Assembly (NCBI RefSeq): GCF_003053745.1
Contig: NZ_QAYE01000006.1
Coordinates: 62,001 to 126,000, forward strand
DNA: 64,000 bases
Reading direction: 5' to 3'
Origin: Sphingomonas faeni
GTDB lineage: Bacteria; Pseudomonadota; Alphaproteobacteria; Sphingomonadales; Sphingomonadaceae
Below the pieces are notes generated by a model that was not told the DNA's origin, made no database searches, and saw nothing but the letters and a program-made list of their open reading frames with translations. Each line of letters starts with the position of its first letter. Position 1 is the stretch's first letter. This document shows, piece by piece, positions 26,054 to 33,977 of the stretch. A program made the position numbers and the translations under genes.

Positions 26054-26842
26054 ATGTTGACGAAAAAGCTGATGCTGCTGAGCGGCGTGGTCGCGGTCCT
26101 TGGCGGCTGTGGTCAGACGACTTCGACCGACTCGAACACCTCGACCGCGAACATTGCCATGGGCAACACCACCGCGAGTGCGACCCCGGCCGTAAACCGA
26201 GTCCGTGGCGTCATCACCGCGATCGGCACCGACGCGCTGACCGTCCAGACCTATGACGGCAAGTCGGCCACCGTGCCGCTCGACGCCAACACCAAGTTCG
26301 CCTGGGTGGTGAAGTCCGACCTGTCGACGCTCAAGGATGGCGACTTCATCGGTACCGCGACGACCGGTCCCGACAATGCGTTGCGCGCGGTCGAACTGGT
26401 CATCTTCCCCGAGGCGATGCGCGGCACCGGCGAGGGGCACTATCCCTGGGACGTGCCCGGCGCGGTCGCTGCTGCAGGCGGCGGTACGAGCGGCTCCAGC
26501 GCAATGACCAACGGCACCGTCGACGGGCAGAGCGCGATGACCAACGGTACGGTCGATGGCCAAAGCGCGATGACGAACGGCACGGTCGCGCAGCAGAGCG
26601 GCATGACCAATGGCACCGTTACCGGCGGGGCAGGCAAGCCCGGCGAGACCAAGCTGAGCATCTCGTACAAGGGCGGCAAGGCCCAGGTTGTTGTTCCCGT
26701 CGGCACGCCGATCGTCCGGTTCGAGCCGGCCGAGCGCACGGTCCTCGCCAAGGGCCAGAAGCTGTTCGCGATCGTTGCGACCGACTCCAAGGGCGCCAAG
26801 TCGGTCGCCGTTGGCAAGGACGGCCTGACACCGCCGATGTAA
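26054..26842 (+). CDS. Hypothetical lipoprotein with 11-residue tandem repeats
   Basis: 262-residue lipoprotein: signal MLTKKLMLLSGVVAVLGGC with lipobox VLGGC. Residues 50-120 form a beta-rich OB-like domain (VRGVITAIGTDALTVQTYDG to ALRAVELVIFPEAM) resembling DUF5666-type exported proteins. Residues about 149-189 are a repeat SAMTNGTVDGQ in 3.7 copies. The C-terminal 70 residues (LSISYKGGKAQVVVPVGTPI to KSVAVGKDGLTPPM) form another beta domain. The start is ATG 26054 behind AAGGA. A clear hairpin terminator follows. Cell envelope location is predicted; the function is unknown. Confidence 0.8.
   Translation: MLTKKLMLLSGVVAVLGGCGQTTSTDSNTSTANIAMGNTTASATPAVNRVRGVITAIGTDALTVQTYDGKSATVPLDANTKFAWVVKSDLSTLKDGDFIGTATTGPDNALRAVELVIFPEAMRGTGEGHYPWDVPGAVAAAGGGTSGSSAMTNGTVDGQSAMTNGTVDGQSAMTNGTVAQQSGMTNGTVTGGAGKPGETKLSISYKGGKAQVVVPVGTPIVRFEPAERTVLAKGQKLFAIVATDSKGAKSVAVGKDGLTPPM
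26498..26620 (+). repeat. 33-bp tandem repeat within lipoprotein gene
   Basis: Four consecutive units at 26498, 26531, 26564 and 26597 (the last only 24 bp) encode S-A/G-M-T-N-G-T-V-x-x-Q. The unit DNA differs at third positions (ACCAACGGCACC, ACCAACGGTACG, ACGAACGGCACG), so the copies are not very recent or protein sequence is under selection. Confidence 0.9.
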
Positions 26843-26868
26843 TCGTACTAACATATTGAAATAACTAG

Positions 26869-26912
26869 AAAAAGTCGGGGTGGCGCTAAGGCCATCCCGG
26901 CCTTTTCCGTTT
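26869..26912 (+). terminator. Rho-independent terminator after the repeat lipoprotein
   Basis: Stem CGGGGTGGC / GCCATCCCG (9 bp with one G-T pair), loop GCTAAG, preceded by AAAAAG and followed by CCTTTTCCGTTT. It lies 27 bp after the stop codon. Confidence 0.8.
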
Positions 26913-27059
26913 GGGGGCATCGGATACGCGAGGGCACGTTGGTGTGACCTTATCGTAACCTTTGGCCGATTGCGTCCCGATCACCGCAACGGCCCCATCT
27001 TCAAAAATCGCGCGATCGCCGCTATGACCCCAGCAAATCTGTATCCGTAAAGGCGCTGC

Positions 27060-28577
27060 ATGACCGTCATCACCGAAGCCGACCTGATCGAAAGCGTCGC
27101 CGACGCACTCCAGTTCATCAGCTACTACCACCCGATGGATTACATCCGCGCACTGGGCGTCGCGTACGAGGCCGAGCAGAGCCCCGCCGCCAAGGATGCG
27201 ATCGCGCAGATCCTCACCAACAGCCGGATGTGCGCCGAGGGCCACCGCCCGATCTGCCAGGACACCGGCATCGTCACGATTTTCGTCAAATGGGGCCAGG
27301 ACTGCCGCCTCGACTCGACCCGCTCGCTGCAGGAAGTGATCGATGAGGGCGTGCGGAAAGCCTATCTCAACCCCGAGAACAAGCTGCGCGCGTCGATCCT
27401 CGCCGACCCCGCCTTCACGCGTCGCAACACCAAGGACAATACTCCGAGCGTGATGCATGTCGAGATGGTGCCCGGCAACACGGTCTCGATCGACGTCGCG
27501 GCGAAGGGCGGCGGCAGCGAGAACAAGTCGAAGTTCAAGATGATGAACCCATCCGACTCGATCGTCGACTGGGTGCTCGAGATGATCCCGCAGATGGGCG
27601 CCGGCTGGTGCCCGCCCGGTATGCTCGGGATCGGCATCGGCGGCACCGCCGAGAAATCGATGATCCTCGCCAAGCAGTCGCTGATGGGCTCGATCGACAT
27701 GGCGCAGCTGAAGGCGCGGGGCCCCAAGAACGACATCGAGGCGCTGCGGATCGAGATCTACGACAAGGTCAATGCGCTCGGCATCGGAGCGCAGGGGCTG
27801 GGCGGGCTGTCCACCATCCTCGACGTGAAGATCTTCGACTGGCCGACGCACGCCGCGTCGAAGCCGGTGGCGATGATCCCCAACTGCGCCGCCACCCGCC
27901 ACGCGCATTTCGTGCTCGATGGCTCGGGCCCGGTGTATCTGGAGGCGCCGAAGCTGGAGGAATGGCCCGACGTCAACTGGACGCCCGACAAGGCCGCGAT
28001 CCGCGTCGATCTCGACACGCTGACGCCCGACGTCGTGCAGACTTGGAAGCATGGCGATCGCCTGCTGCTCAACGGCAAGATGCTGACCGGGCGCGACGCG
28101 GCGCACAAGCGGATCAAGGACATGCTCGATGCGGGCGAGCCGCTGCCGGTCGATTTCAAGGGTCGCGTGATTTATTACGTCGGCCCGGTCGATCCGGTCG
28201 GCGAGGAAGTCGTCGGACCTGCGGGCCCGACCACGGCGACGCGGATGGACAAGTTCACGCGGATGATGCTCGACCAGGGCCTGCTGGCGATGGTCGGCAA
28301 GGCGGAGCGCGGGGGCGATGCGACCAAGGCGATCGCCGAGGCCAAGTCGGCGTATCTGATGGCGGTCGGCGGCGCGGCGTATTTGGTCGCCCGCGCGATC
28401 AAGGAATCGAAGGTCGTCGGCTTCGCCGATCTCGGGATGGAAGCGATCTACGAGTTCGAAGTCAGCGACTTCCCGGTGACGGTCGCGGTCGATTCCGCGG
28501 GCGAGAACGTCCACCAGCTCGCGCCTTTGGTCTGGCGCGAGAAGATTGCGCGTGAAGGGTTGCTCACGCCGGCATGA
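27060..28577 (+). CDS. Class I fumarate hydratase (4Fe-4S)
   Basis: Oxygen-sensitive iron-sulfur fumarase interconverting fumarate and malate in the TCA cycle. 505 residues, with both the N-terminal and C-terminal fumarase I domains fused as in FumA/FumB. Three cysteines at about residues 66 (GHRPICQDTG), 184 (GWCPPGMLGIG) and 276 (PNCAATRHAHF) have spacing close to that of the cluster ligands of characterised class I fumarases. The C-terminal domain includes GRDAAHKRIKDMLDAGEPLP and GPTTATRMDKFTRMMLDQGL. Start ATG 27060. The stop overlaps the next gene by 4 bp (ATGA), implying coupled translation. Confidence 0.93.
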   Translation: MTVITEADLIESVADALQFISYYHPMDYIRALGVAYEAEQSPAAKDAIAQILTNSRMCAEGHRPICQDTGIVTIFVKWGQDCRLDSTRSLQEVIDEGVRKAYLNPENKLRASILADPAFTRRNTKDNTPSVMHVEMVPGNTVSIDVAAKGGGSENKSKFKMMNPSDSIVDWVLEMIPQMGAGWCPPGMLGIGIGGTAEKSMILAKQSLMGSIDMAQLKARGPKNDIEALRIEIYDKVNALGIGAQGLGGLSTILDVKIFDWPTHAASKPVAMIPNCAATRHAHFVLDGSGPVYLEAPKLEEWPDVNWTPDKAAIRVDLDTLTPDVVQTWKHGDRLLLNGKMLTGRDAAHKRIKDMLDAGEPLPVDFKGRVIYYVGPVDPVGEEVVGPAGPTTATRMDKFTRMMLDQGLLAMVGKAERGGDATKAIAEAKSAYLMAVGGAAYLVARAIKESKVVGFADLGMEAIYEFEVSDFPVTVAVDSAGENVHQLAPLVWREKIAREGLLTPA

Positions 28578-29248
28578 CGACCCGCGCACGCAGAAGGGGG
28601 CAGGGGCCCGTCCGGTGGGTCGTGGCCATCTTCCTTCTGCTTGCCGTCGCGGTCGTCCACGCGCCGCAGTTGCTCGCGTTTCCGTATAAACAGCACGTCG
28701 GCACCGTCACCTTCTATGCCGAGCGTCCGATCGATCCTCGGATCGCCAGCGAACTGGCGCGTGCCGAGGGCTTGTTGCGCACCAGTCCGCTCTACACCGG
28801 TCCGCTCGATCGCTCGCTGTTCCTGACGGAGGGTGGCTGGCGCTGGCGCCTTCTGGCGATCCAGTCGCCGGGTGCCTTTGCATTCCGCCGGCCCTTCAGT
28901 TCGGCGATCGTCTTCAACCGCAGCGACGTCGCCGCGGATCGCGTGACGAACGGTCGTGCGATCGGTGGTACCCGGACGCTGTCCGGCGTGATCGCGCACG
29001 AGACGACGCACATCATGATCGCCAACCATCTTGGCGAAGTGCGCAGTGCGATGCTCCCGACCTGGCAGCAGGAGGGGTATGCGGATCATGTCGCGCGCGA
29101 GAGCAGCCTGACGGACGCGGAGGCCGCACGCCTTCGACAGACCGATCCGGCCGCGCCGGCGCTGGTATATTACGATGCTCGCCGACGGGTGGCGGCGGCG
29201 TTGGGCGCCAAGCGCGGATCGGTCGACGCGTTCTTCACGGGCGGCTGA
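28574..29248 (+). CDS. Membrane-anchored gluzincin-like protein of unknown function
   Basis: 224-residue protein with one N-terminal transmembrane helix (residues about 14-36, WVVAIFLLLAVAVVHAPQLL) after a basic head, so most of it is probably periplasmic. Residues about 130-170 contain a zinc-protease-like motif HETTH followed about 20 residues later by QEGYADHVA, matching the HExxH...E pattern of gluzincin metallopeptidases. No full peptidase family is recognised, so activity is inference. The ATG at 28574 overlaps the fumarase stop as ATGA. The coupling of an envelope protein to a TCA enzyme is unexplained and may only reflect shared transcription. Confidence 0.7.
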   Translation: MTTRARRRGQGPVRWVVAIFLLLAVAVVHAPQLLAFPYKQHVGTVTFYAERPIDPRIASELARAEGLLRTSPLYTGPLDRSLFLTEGGWRWRLLAIQSPGAFAFRRPFSSAIVFNRSDVAADRVTNGRAIGGTRTLSGVIAHETTHIMIANHLGEVRSAMLPTWQQEGYADHVARESSLTDAEAARLRQTDPAAPALVYYDARRRVAAALGAKRGSVDAFFTGG

Positions 29249-29318
29249 ACGAGGCCGAGCTCGGAACGCACCCCGGCCCGTCCTGTTGGTAATACGACCT
29301 TATCGGAGCACGCTCATC

Positions 29319-29804
29319 ATGCCCAAGACCGCAATCGCCCTCGTCGCAGCCTTCGCCCTCGCGACCACGGCCTCGGCCCAGACCACCGCCCCGCAATCGG
29401 CGTCGACTCAGAGTGGGCTGGGCAGCCTCGGGGGACTCGGCGGTCTGCTAGGTGGCGCGTTGCCGAACGTCGGATCGATCGGCGCGGGCAATGCTGCCGG
29501 GTTGCTCGGCTATTGCCTGAAGAACAATCTGCTCGGGCAAGGCGGTGCACTTGGCGCCTTAACCGGCGGGCGGAATGCAGCGTCGCGAGCGGGCAGCGCA
29601 AAGGCCCCGGCCACCGGCGCGCAGTCGATCCTCCAGCGACTGACCGGACGACAAGGCGTGCAGACGTCGCCGGGTTATGCCGCGGGACAGGAAGGTGAAG
29701 TGCAGGCGCCGAACGGCCAGGCGTTTTCGCTCGACGACCTCGGCGGGCAGGTGAAGACGCGGATGTGCAGCATCGTCCTCAATCGGGCGAAGTCGTTCCT
29801 GTAG
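29319..29804 (+). CDS. DUF2501 family exported protein
   Basis: 161-residue protein with a Sec signal peptide (MPKTAIALVAAFALATTASA, cut after ASA). The mature domain begins with a Gly/Leu-rich stretch (GLGSLGGLGGLLGGALPNVG), then NAAGLLGYCLKNNLLGQGGA, the conserved DUF2501 core (YjjA-like). The C-terminal segment is LDDLGGQVKTRMCSIVLNRA. Two conserved cysteines, in GYCLKN and RMCSIV, may form a disulfide. The start at 29319 is chosen because it gives the signal peptide. Periplasmic; the function of the family is not established. Confidence 0.8.
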   Translation: MPKTAIALVAAFALATTASAQTTAPQSASTQSGLGSLGGLGGLLGGALPNVGSIGAGNAAGLLGYCLKNNLLGQGGALGALTGGRNAASRAGSAKAPATGAQSILQRLTGRQGVQTSPGYAAGQEGEVQAPNGQAFSLDDLGGQVKTRMCSIVLNRAKSFL

Positions 29805-29870
29805 AGGGGCGGTTTTGAGCAGTCGGCGCCTCTACTGGGCAAAGCGCCGCCTGTGTACCTGAACCAGCAT

Positions 29871-29925
29871 GTTTCCCCGCGAAGGCGGGGATCCAGACTG
29901 GGCTCCCGCCTTCTCGGGAGAACAA
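29871..29925. repeat. Palindromic repeat, family A
   Basis: GTTTCCCCGCGAAGGCGGGG, ATCCAGACTGGGCT centre, CCCGCCTTCTCGGGAGAAC right arm with a mismatch. It lies downstream of the DUF2501 gene. Confidence 0.88.
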
Positions 29926-30135
29926 GGACGTGCGCTGCCCCTTCGATCTGGTACGGACGGCGGCGTGCCAAACGTCCCGGAGTCTCTGGATAGTTTCGGC
30001 CACACAATCCCGCAAAACTTAACCGATCAAGTACGTAGCGCGGTGGGGTCTGTAATTGGCCTCACATTAGGCAGCGCGGGCCGGGCAATGGGTTTGCCCC
30101 CGAGCGCAGCATGCCACCACGCTCCGTAGTTTCCA

Positions 30136-30183
30136 CAAACGAAAAGAGGCTGCCGGATCGTCTCCCGACGAACCGACAGCCTC
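30136..30183 (-). terminator. Rho-independent terminator of the orphan minus-strand unit
   Basis: On the minus strand GAGGCTGTCGG pairs with CCGGCAGCCTC (11 bp, one G-U), loop of 16 nt, followed by TTTTCGTTTG. There is no T tract on the plus strand, so the direction is minus. Confidence 0.85.
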
Positions 30184-30293
30184 CTGACATGGTCAGCGGC
30201 CGGAGAGCTCCAGCCCGGAGGACCATGCGTACCGCCTATCCTGTGACACACGCGTTGACTGGGAGAGGATACTCCCCACGCATGTCGGCGGCG

Positions 30294-30350
30294 TTAGCGG
30301 TGCGTCCCCCGAACGAACCGAACCGAACTCACTGCTGAACCATGAGACAT
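30294..30350 (-). CDS. 18-residue small ORF in the orphan unit
   Basis: The ORF reads MSHGSAVSSVRFVRGTHR and stops with TAA. It is preceded by GAAAGGAGGTGATCC (30352-30366), with 7 nt between the GGAGG core and ATG, which is ideal spacing. A second mini-ORF (MRGEYPLPVNACVTG, 30236-30283) follows without a comparable site. No amino acid run of attenuator type (Trp, His or Phe) is seen. The extended ribosome site makes initiation very likely if the RNA is made; the role of the peptide is unknown. Confidence 0.5.
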   Translation of the reverse strand: MSHGSAVSSVRFVRGTHR

Positions 30351-30351
30351 C

Positions 30352-30366
30352 GGATCACCTCCTTTC
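30352..30366 (-). promoter_or_regulatory. Full-length Shine-Dalgarno, identical to the complement of the 16S rRNA 3' tail
   Basis: Plus strand reads GGATCACCTCCTTTC, the conserved 3' end of bacterial 16S rRNA. The minus-strand transcript therefore has a 15-nt perfect anti-anti-SD before the 18-codon ORF. Ordinary genes in this window show 4-7 nt matches. Confidence 0.8.
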
Positions 30367-30489
30367 GCTTGTTGAAACAACGCGGCCAAGCCTGACCGCA
30401 ACGCCAATGTGTGCCGACCGCGCCTGCGATACAAGCCTTGTTTTACGGAAGTTTTCGGTCAATCCTGTGCGACTGCCGGTTCAACGAAA

Positions 30490-31071
30490 TCAGCCGCGGC
30501 AATCCTCGGTGACGCGCTCAATCTCGGCCCAGGCGGGTACGACGAGCGGCGGTAGTCCGGCCTGCTGGACGACGAACCGCCCGCGACTGAACCCCATCGC
30601 CTCCAGCAACGAATCGTTCGGCATCAGCGCAGCCGCGACATAGGGCGGCGTGCCCCCGGTCGGTTGTACGGACACGGCGCGCGTCACACTCGACGTGCGG
30701 ATCGTCAGCGGCGTCGCCGTGCTCCCCGCGCGCGACAGGTAGACCTGGCGCGCCGCGGTGTCGCATCGCACCGTCAGCGACGCGTCGGCATTGGCTGGCC
30801 CGAACAAAGCGATCGAACCGCGCGCATCCCGGCGATACACCCAAGTCCCCGGCGAATACGGCCAGTCGCGCCAGTCCGCCGCGATAGGTACCGGACGCGG
30901 CGCGGGAACAGGCGCCGGGGCCACGGTGCGCGGCGGGGGCGGCGCTTCGGCCCGCGGTGGCGGCACGCAGCCCGCGATCGACGCGAGCGTCGCCAGACCG
31001 GCAAGCTGCGCCAGGACGAGGGGGCTGGCAAGCGATCGCGAGCCGACGAGGTGAGGGGACGGAGTGCGCAT
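30490..31071 (-). CDS. Hypothetical lipoprotein, 193 aa
   Basis: Predicted lipoprotein. The N-terminal segment LVLAQLAGLATLASIAGC has a lipobox (SIAGC) after about 35 residues; the true start may be a little later than the ATG at 31071. After a Pro-rich linker (PPPPRTVAPAPVPAPRPVPI) comes a beta-rich domain, DWRDWPYSPGTWVYRRDARG to RVTEDCRG, with two cysteines. No family is recognised with confidence; similar linker-plus-domain lipoproteins are common in sphingomonads. It is divergent from a PRC-barrel gene and lies upstream of the orphan RNA unit on the same strand. Confidence 0.75.
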   Translation of the reverse strand: MRTPSPHLVGSRSLASPLVLAQLAGLATLASIAGCVPPPRAEAPPPPRTVAPAPVPAPRPVPIAADWRDWPYSPGTWVYRRDARGSIALFGPANADASLTVRCDTAARQVYLSRAGSTATPLTIRTSSVTRAVSVQPTGGTPPYVAAALMPNDSLLEAMGFSRGRFVVQQAGLPPLVVPAWAEIERVTEDCRG

Positions 31072-31183
31072 CGCATCGCTATGCGGCACGCCCGGCGGTC
31101 GCTCAAGTACGACGAAGCGCGCCCGGCGGGAACCGCCGCACGGTGATACCGGTTCAACGACGGAAGAAATCAGGAGAACGTCC

Positions 31184-31561
31184 ATGTCCGATACCGCCGC
31201 CCAGACGCCCACCCAGTTGCTCGTCCAGTCGAACATCTCCAGCACGATGAAGGTCGAGAGCCGCGACGGCGACAATGTCGGCTCGGTCCACGCGTTCATG
31301 GTCCACAAGGGCACCGGCCGCGTCACCCACGCCGTCCTCAGCCTCGGCGGCTTCCTCGGCATGGGCAAGAGCTTCTACCCGCTGCCATTCGCCCTCCTCC
31401 AGTTCGACGCGGTCCGCGACCTCTACGTCGTCACGATCGACAAGCGCGTTCTCGAAGGCGGCCCGAGCTGGGCGAACAACGCACCAGTGTTCGACCAAGC
31501 TTATGCCGATCGCGTTGCCAGCTATTACGGGTCGAGCAGCGAGGACCTTGTCGTCGGCTAA
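31184..31561 (+). CDS. PRC-barrel domain protein
   Basis: 125-residue cytoplasmic protein with a PRC-barrel-like beta domain: MKVESRDGDNVGSVHAFMVH, GRVTHAVLSLGGFLGMGKSF, then YPLPFALLQFDAVRDLYVV. The C-terminal segment PVFDQAYADRVASYYGS is the tail typical of this bacterial family. PRC barrels occur in RimM and photosynthetic reaction-centre H subunits; these stand-alone versions are often stress-induced and have no defined role. The start at 31184 is supported by CAGGAG ten bases upstream. It is convergent with uvrB across a strong hairpin. Confidence 0.85.
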   Translation: MSDTAAQTPTQLLVQSNISSTMKVESRDGDNVGSVHAFMVHKGTGRVTHAVLSLGGFLGMGKSFYPLPFALLQFDAVRDLYVVTIDKRVLEGGPSWANNAPVFDQAYADRVASYYGSSSEDLVVG

Positions 31562-31571
31562 GCGACATTTC

Positions 31572-31602
31572 GACCGGTGCGGGTAAGCTGCCCGCACCGG
31601 TC
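31572..31602. terminator. Perfect hairpin between convergent PRC-barrel gene and uvrB
   Basis: GACCGGTGCGGG / CCCGCACCGGTC, a 12-bp perfect stem with a 7-nt loop. It sits 10 bp after each stop codon. T tracts are weak on both sides, so it is a probable bidirectional terminator rather than a textbook one. Confidence 0.6.
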
Positions 31603-31612
31603 ACATCCGCGA

Positions 31613-33811
31613 TTACCGCGACCGTGATCCCCCCATCCGCATCTTCTGGCTCTTGCCGTATCGCGTCTTCCGCGTGCCAGGCTTGCCCTCGTTCGAGCGC
31701 CCCATGACCGGCGCTTTCTGCTGGTCAACCGGCAGGCCCAGTTCCTCGTTCTCCAGTTGACGGATCTCGTCGCGAAGACGCCCGGCGGTCTCGAACTCGA
31801 GATCGCTCGCAGCCTTGCGCATCTGCTTCTCGAGATCCTCGATATACGCGCGCAGGTTGTGGCCGACCATGTGCGGCCGGTCCTCGTCGATCGGGATCGT
31901 CACCTGATCCTGGCTCGCCACATGCGCGATGATGTCGCCGATGTTGCGGCGGATCGTCGTCGGGGTGATGCCGTGTTCGGTGTTGTACGCGACCTGTTTC
32001 TCGCGACGGCGCGAGGTTTCGTTCATCGCGCGCTCCATCGATCCGGTGACGCGGTCGGCGTACAGGATCACGCGGCCGTCGACGTTGCGCGCGGCGCGGC
32101 CGATCGTCTGGATCAGCGAGGTCTCGGAGCGCAGGAAGCCCTCCTTGTCTGCATCGAGGATCGCCACCAGCCCGCATTCGGGAATGTCGAGCCCCTCGCG
32201 CAACAGGTTGATGCCGATCAGCACGTCGTACACGCCGAGCCGCAGGTCGCGGATCAGTTCGATGCGCTCCAGCGTCTCGACGTCGCTGTGCATGTAGCGG
32301 ACCTTGATCCCCGCCTCGTGCATATACTCGGTCAAGTCCTCCGCCATCCGCTTGGTCAGCGTGGTGACCAGCGTGCGATACCCTAACGCCGTGGTCTTGC
32401 CGACCTCGACGATCAGGTCCTGGACCTGCTCCTCGACCGGCTTGATCTCGACGGGCGGATCGATCAGCCCGGTTGGACGGATGACCTGTTCGGCGAACAC
32501 GCCGCCGGTCTGCTCCATCTCCCAGCTGCCCGGAGTCGCCGAGACATAGGTCGTCGGCGGGCGCATCGCGTCCCATTCGTTGAAGCGCAGCGGGCGGTTG
32601 TCGATCGCGCTCGGTAGGCGGAAGCCGTACTCCGCGAGCGTCAGTTTGCGACGGTGATCGCCGCGCGACATGCCGTTGATCTGGCCGATCGTGACGTGGC
32701 TCTCGTCGACGAACAGCAGCGCGTTGTCCGGGAGATATTCGAACAAAGTGGGTGGCGGCTCGCCCGGCATGCGGCCGGTCAGGAAGCGACTGTAATTCTC
32801 GATCCCCGCGCAGGAGCCGGTCGCCGCGATCATCTCCAGGTCGAAGTTGGTGCGCTGCTCCAGCCGCTGCGCCTCCAGCAGCTTGCCCTCCAGCACCAGT
32901 TCCTTCAGCCGCTCGGCCAGCTCGTGCTTGATCGCCTCGCCTGCCTGCTTGAGCGTCGGGCCGGGCGTCACGTAATGCGAGTTCGCATACACGCGCACCG
33001 AGTTCAGCGACGCGACCTTCTTGCCGGTCAGCGGATCGAACTCGATGATCTCCTCGATATCGTCGCCGAAGAACGAGATGCGCCATGCGCTGTCCTCGTA
33101 ATGCGACGGGAAGATCTCGAGCGTATCGCCCTTCACGCGGAAATTGCCGCGCTGGAACGCTGCGTCGTTGCGCTTGTACTGGAGCGCGACGAGTTTCCGC
33201 ACGATCTCGCGCTGGTCGACCGTCGTGCCTTTCTTGAGGTCGAAGATCATCGCCGAATAGGTCTCGACCGAGCCGATGCCGTACAGGCACGACACTGACG
33301 CGACGATGATGACGTCGTCGCGTTCGAGCAGCGCACGGGTGGCGGAATGCCGCATCCGGTCGATCGACTCGTTGGTGGACGATTCCTTCTCGATGTACGT
33401 GTCGGAGCGCGCGACATACGCTTCGGGCTGGTAATAATCGTAATAGCTGACGAAATATTCGACCGCGTTGTCGGGGAAGAACGACTTCATCTCGCCGTAG
33501 AGCTGCGCGGCCAGGATCTTGTTCGGCGCGAGGATCAGCGCGGGGCGCTGGACGCGGTTGATGACGCTGGCCATCGTGAAGGTCTTGCCTGAGCCGGTGA
33601 CGCCGAGCAGCACCTGGTCCTTCTCGCCGTCGCCGATCGCGGAGACGAGTTCGGCGATCGCAGTGGGCTGGTCGCCCGCGGGTTCGTATTCGCTGACGAG
33701 GTTGAACCGCTTGCCGCCCTCGACCTTGTCGGGACGCGCGGTCGGGCGGTGCGGGACGAAGCTTTCGCCGGTTTCGGGCTCGGCTAGACTGGTGCGGATC
33801 TGAATGGCCAT
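31613..33811 (-). CDS. uvrB: Excinuclease ABC subunit B
   Basis: DNA damage-binding helicase-like subunit of UvrABC nucleotide excision repair. 732 residues. Walker A is GVTGSGKTF (about residue 65), followed by the beta-hairpin region [21 protein letters not shown] box VDESHVT, and motifs V-VI ([21 protein letters not shown]). The UVR domain that contacts UvrC is at the C-terminus ([20 protein letters not shown]). About 40 residues precede the usual start region, as in alphaproteobacterial UvrB. The tail after the UVR domain is basic ([15 protein letters not shown]). It is divergent from the ferredoxin reductase gene. Confidence 0.97.
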   Translation of the reverse strand: MAIQIRTSLAEPETGESFVPHRPTARPDKVEGGKRFNLVSEYEPAGDQPTAIAELVSAIGDGEKDQVLLGVTGSGKTFTMASVINRVQRPALILAPNKILAAQLYGEMKSFFPDNAVEYFVSYYDYYQPEAYVARSDTYIEKESSTNESIDRMRHSATRALLERDDVIIVASVSCLYGIGSVETYSAMIFDLKKGTTVDQREIVRKLVALQYKRNDAAFQRGNFRVKGDTLEIFPSHYEDSAWRISFFGDDIEEIIEFDPLTGKKVASLNSVRVYANSHYVTPGPTLKQAGEAIKHELAERLKELVLEGKLLEAQRLEQRTNFDLEMIAATGSCAGIENYSRFLTGRMPGEPPPTLFEYLPDNALLFVDESHVTIGQINGMSRGDHRRKLTLAEYGFRLPSAIDNRPLRFNEWDAMRPPTTYVSATPGSWEMEQTGGVFAEQVIRPTGLIDPPVEIKPVEEQVQDLIVEVGKTTALGYRTLVTTLTKRMAEDLTEYMHEAGIKVRYMHSDVETLERIELIRDLRLGVYDVLIGINLLREGLDIPECGLVAILDADKEGFLRSETSLIQTIGRAARNVDGRVILYADRVTGSMERAMNETSRRREKQVAYNTEHGITPTTIRRNIGDIIAHVASQDQVTIPIDEDRPHMVGHNLRAYIEDLEKQMRKAASDLEFETAGRLRDEIRQLENEELGLPVDQQKAPVMGRSNEGKPGTRKTRYGKSQKMRMGGSRSR

Positions 33812-33977
33812 CGAGGGGGAATATGGGGAACATCGCTCGAGTCGGCAACGGCCACGGGACCTGTTTGGCCGATGCCAAGTTTAGCTGTTGTTGACCCGTC
33901 CGGCTCACGCCCATAATGCGACCGTTTCGCAAGCCATCGATCCGCCAGCGCCCGCGCGCAGGCCAAGGAATAGACGC

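Larger units (their letters stand above)
30136..30366 (-). ncRNA. Orphan small transcript with perfect Shine-Dalgarno, short ORF and terminator (candidate)
   Basis: Minus-strand unit of at least 230 nt between the DUF2501 gene and a lipoprotein gene. In order: a 15-nt Shine-Dalgarno complementary to the whole 16S tail, an 18-codon ORF, a region with further hairpins (GGGGAG-CTCTCC near 30265; GGCTGGAG-CTCTCCGGCC near 30205), and a strong terminator. The next gene in this direction is convergent, so the unit is not a cis leader. A promoter was not identified with confidence; TTGACC at 30457-30462 is a possible -35. It may be a regulatory RNA, a dual-function RNA or a ribosome-titrating decoy. 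I do not recognise the family. Confidence 0.5.

Noticed and set aside
30224..30226. Longer reading frame from ATG 30226 through the terminator hairpin on the minus strand
   Set aside because: It would read through an 11-bp terminator and has no ribosome site; composition is not protein-like.
30352..30366. 16S rRNA gene fragment
   Set aside because: Only the 15-nt tail matches; no other rRNA sequence adjoins it. The position before an ATG on the opposite strand fits a ribosome site better.
33828..33842. Possible SOS (LexA) box GAACATCGCTCGAGT before uvrB
   Set aside because: Only six of the eight conserved bases of the alphaproteobacterial GAACN7GAAC box match; too weak to annotate.
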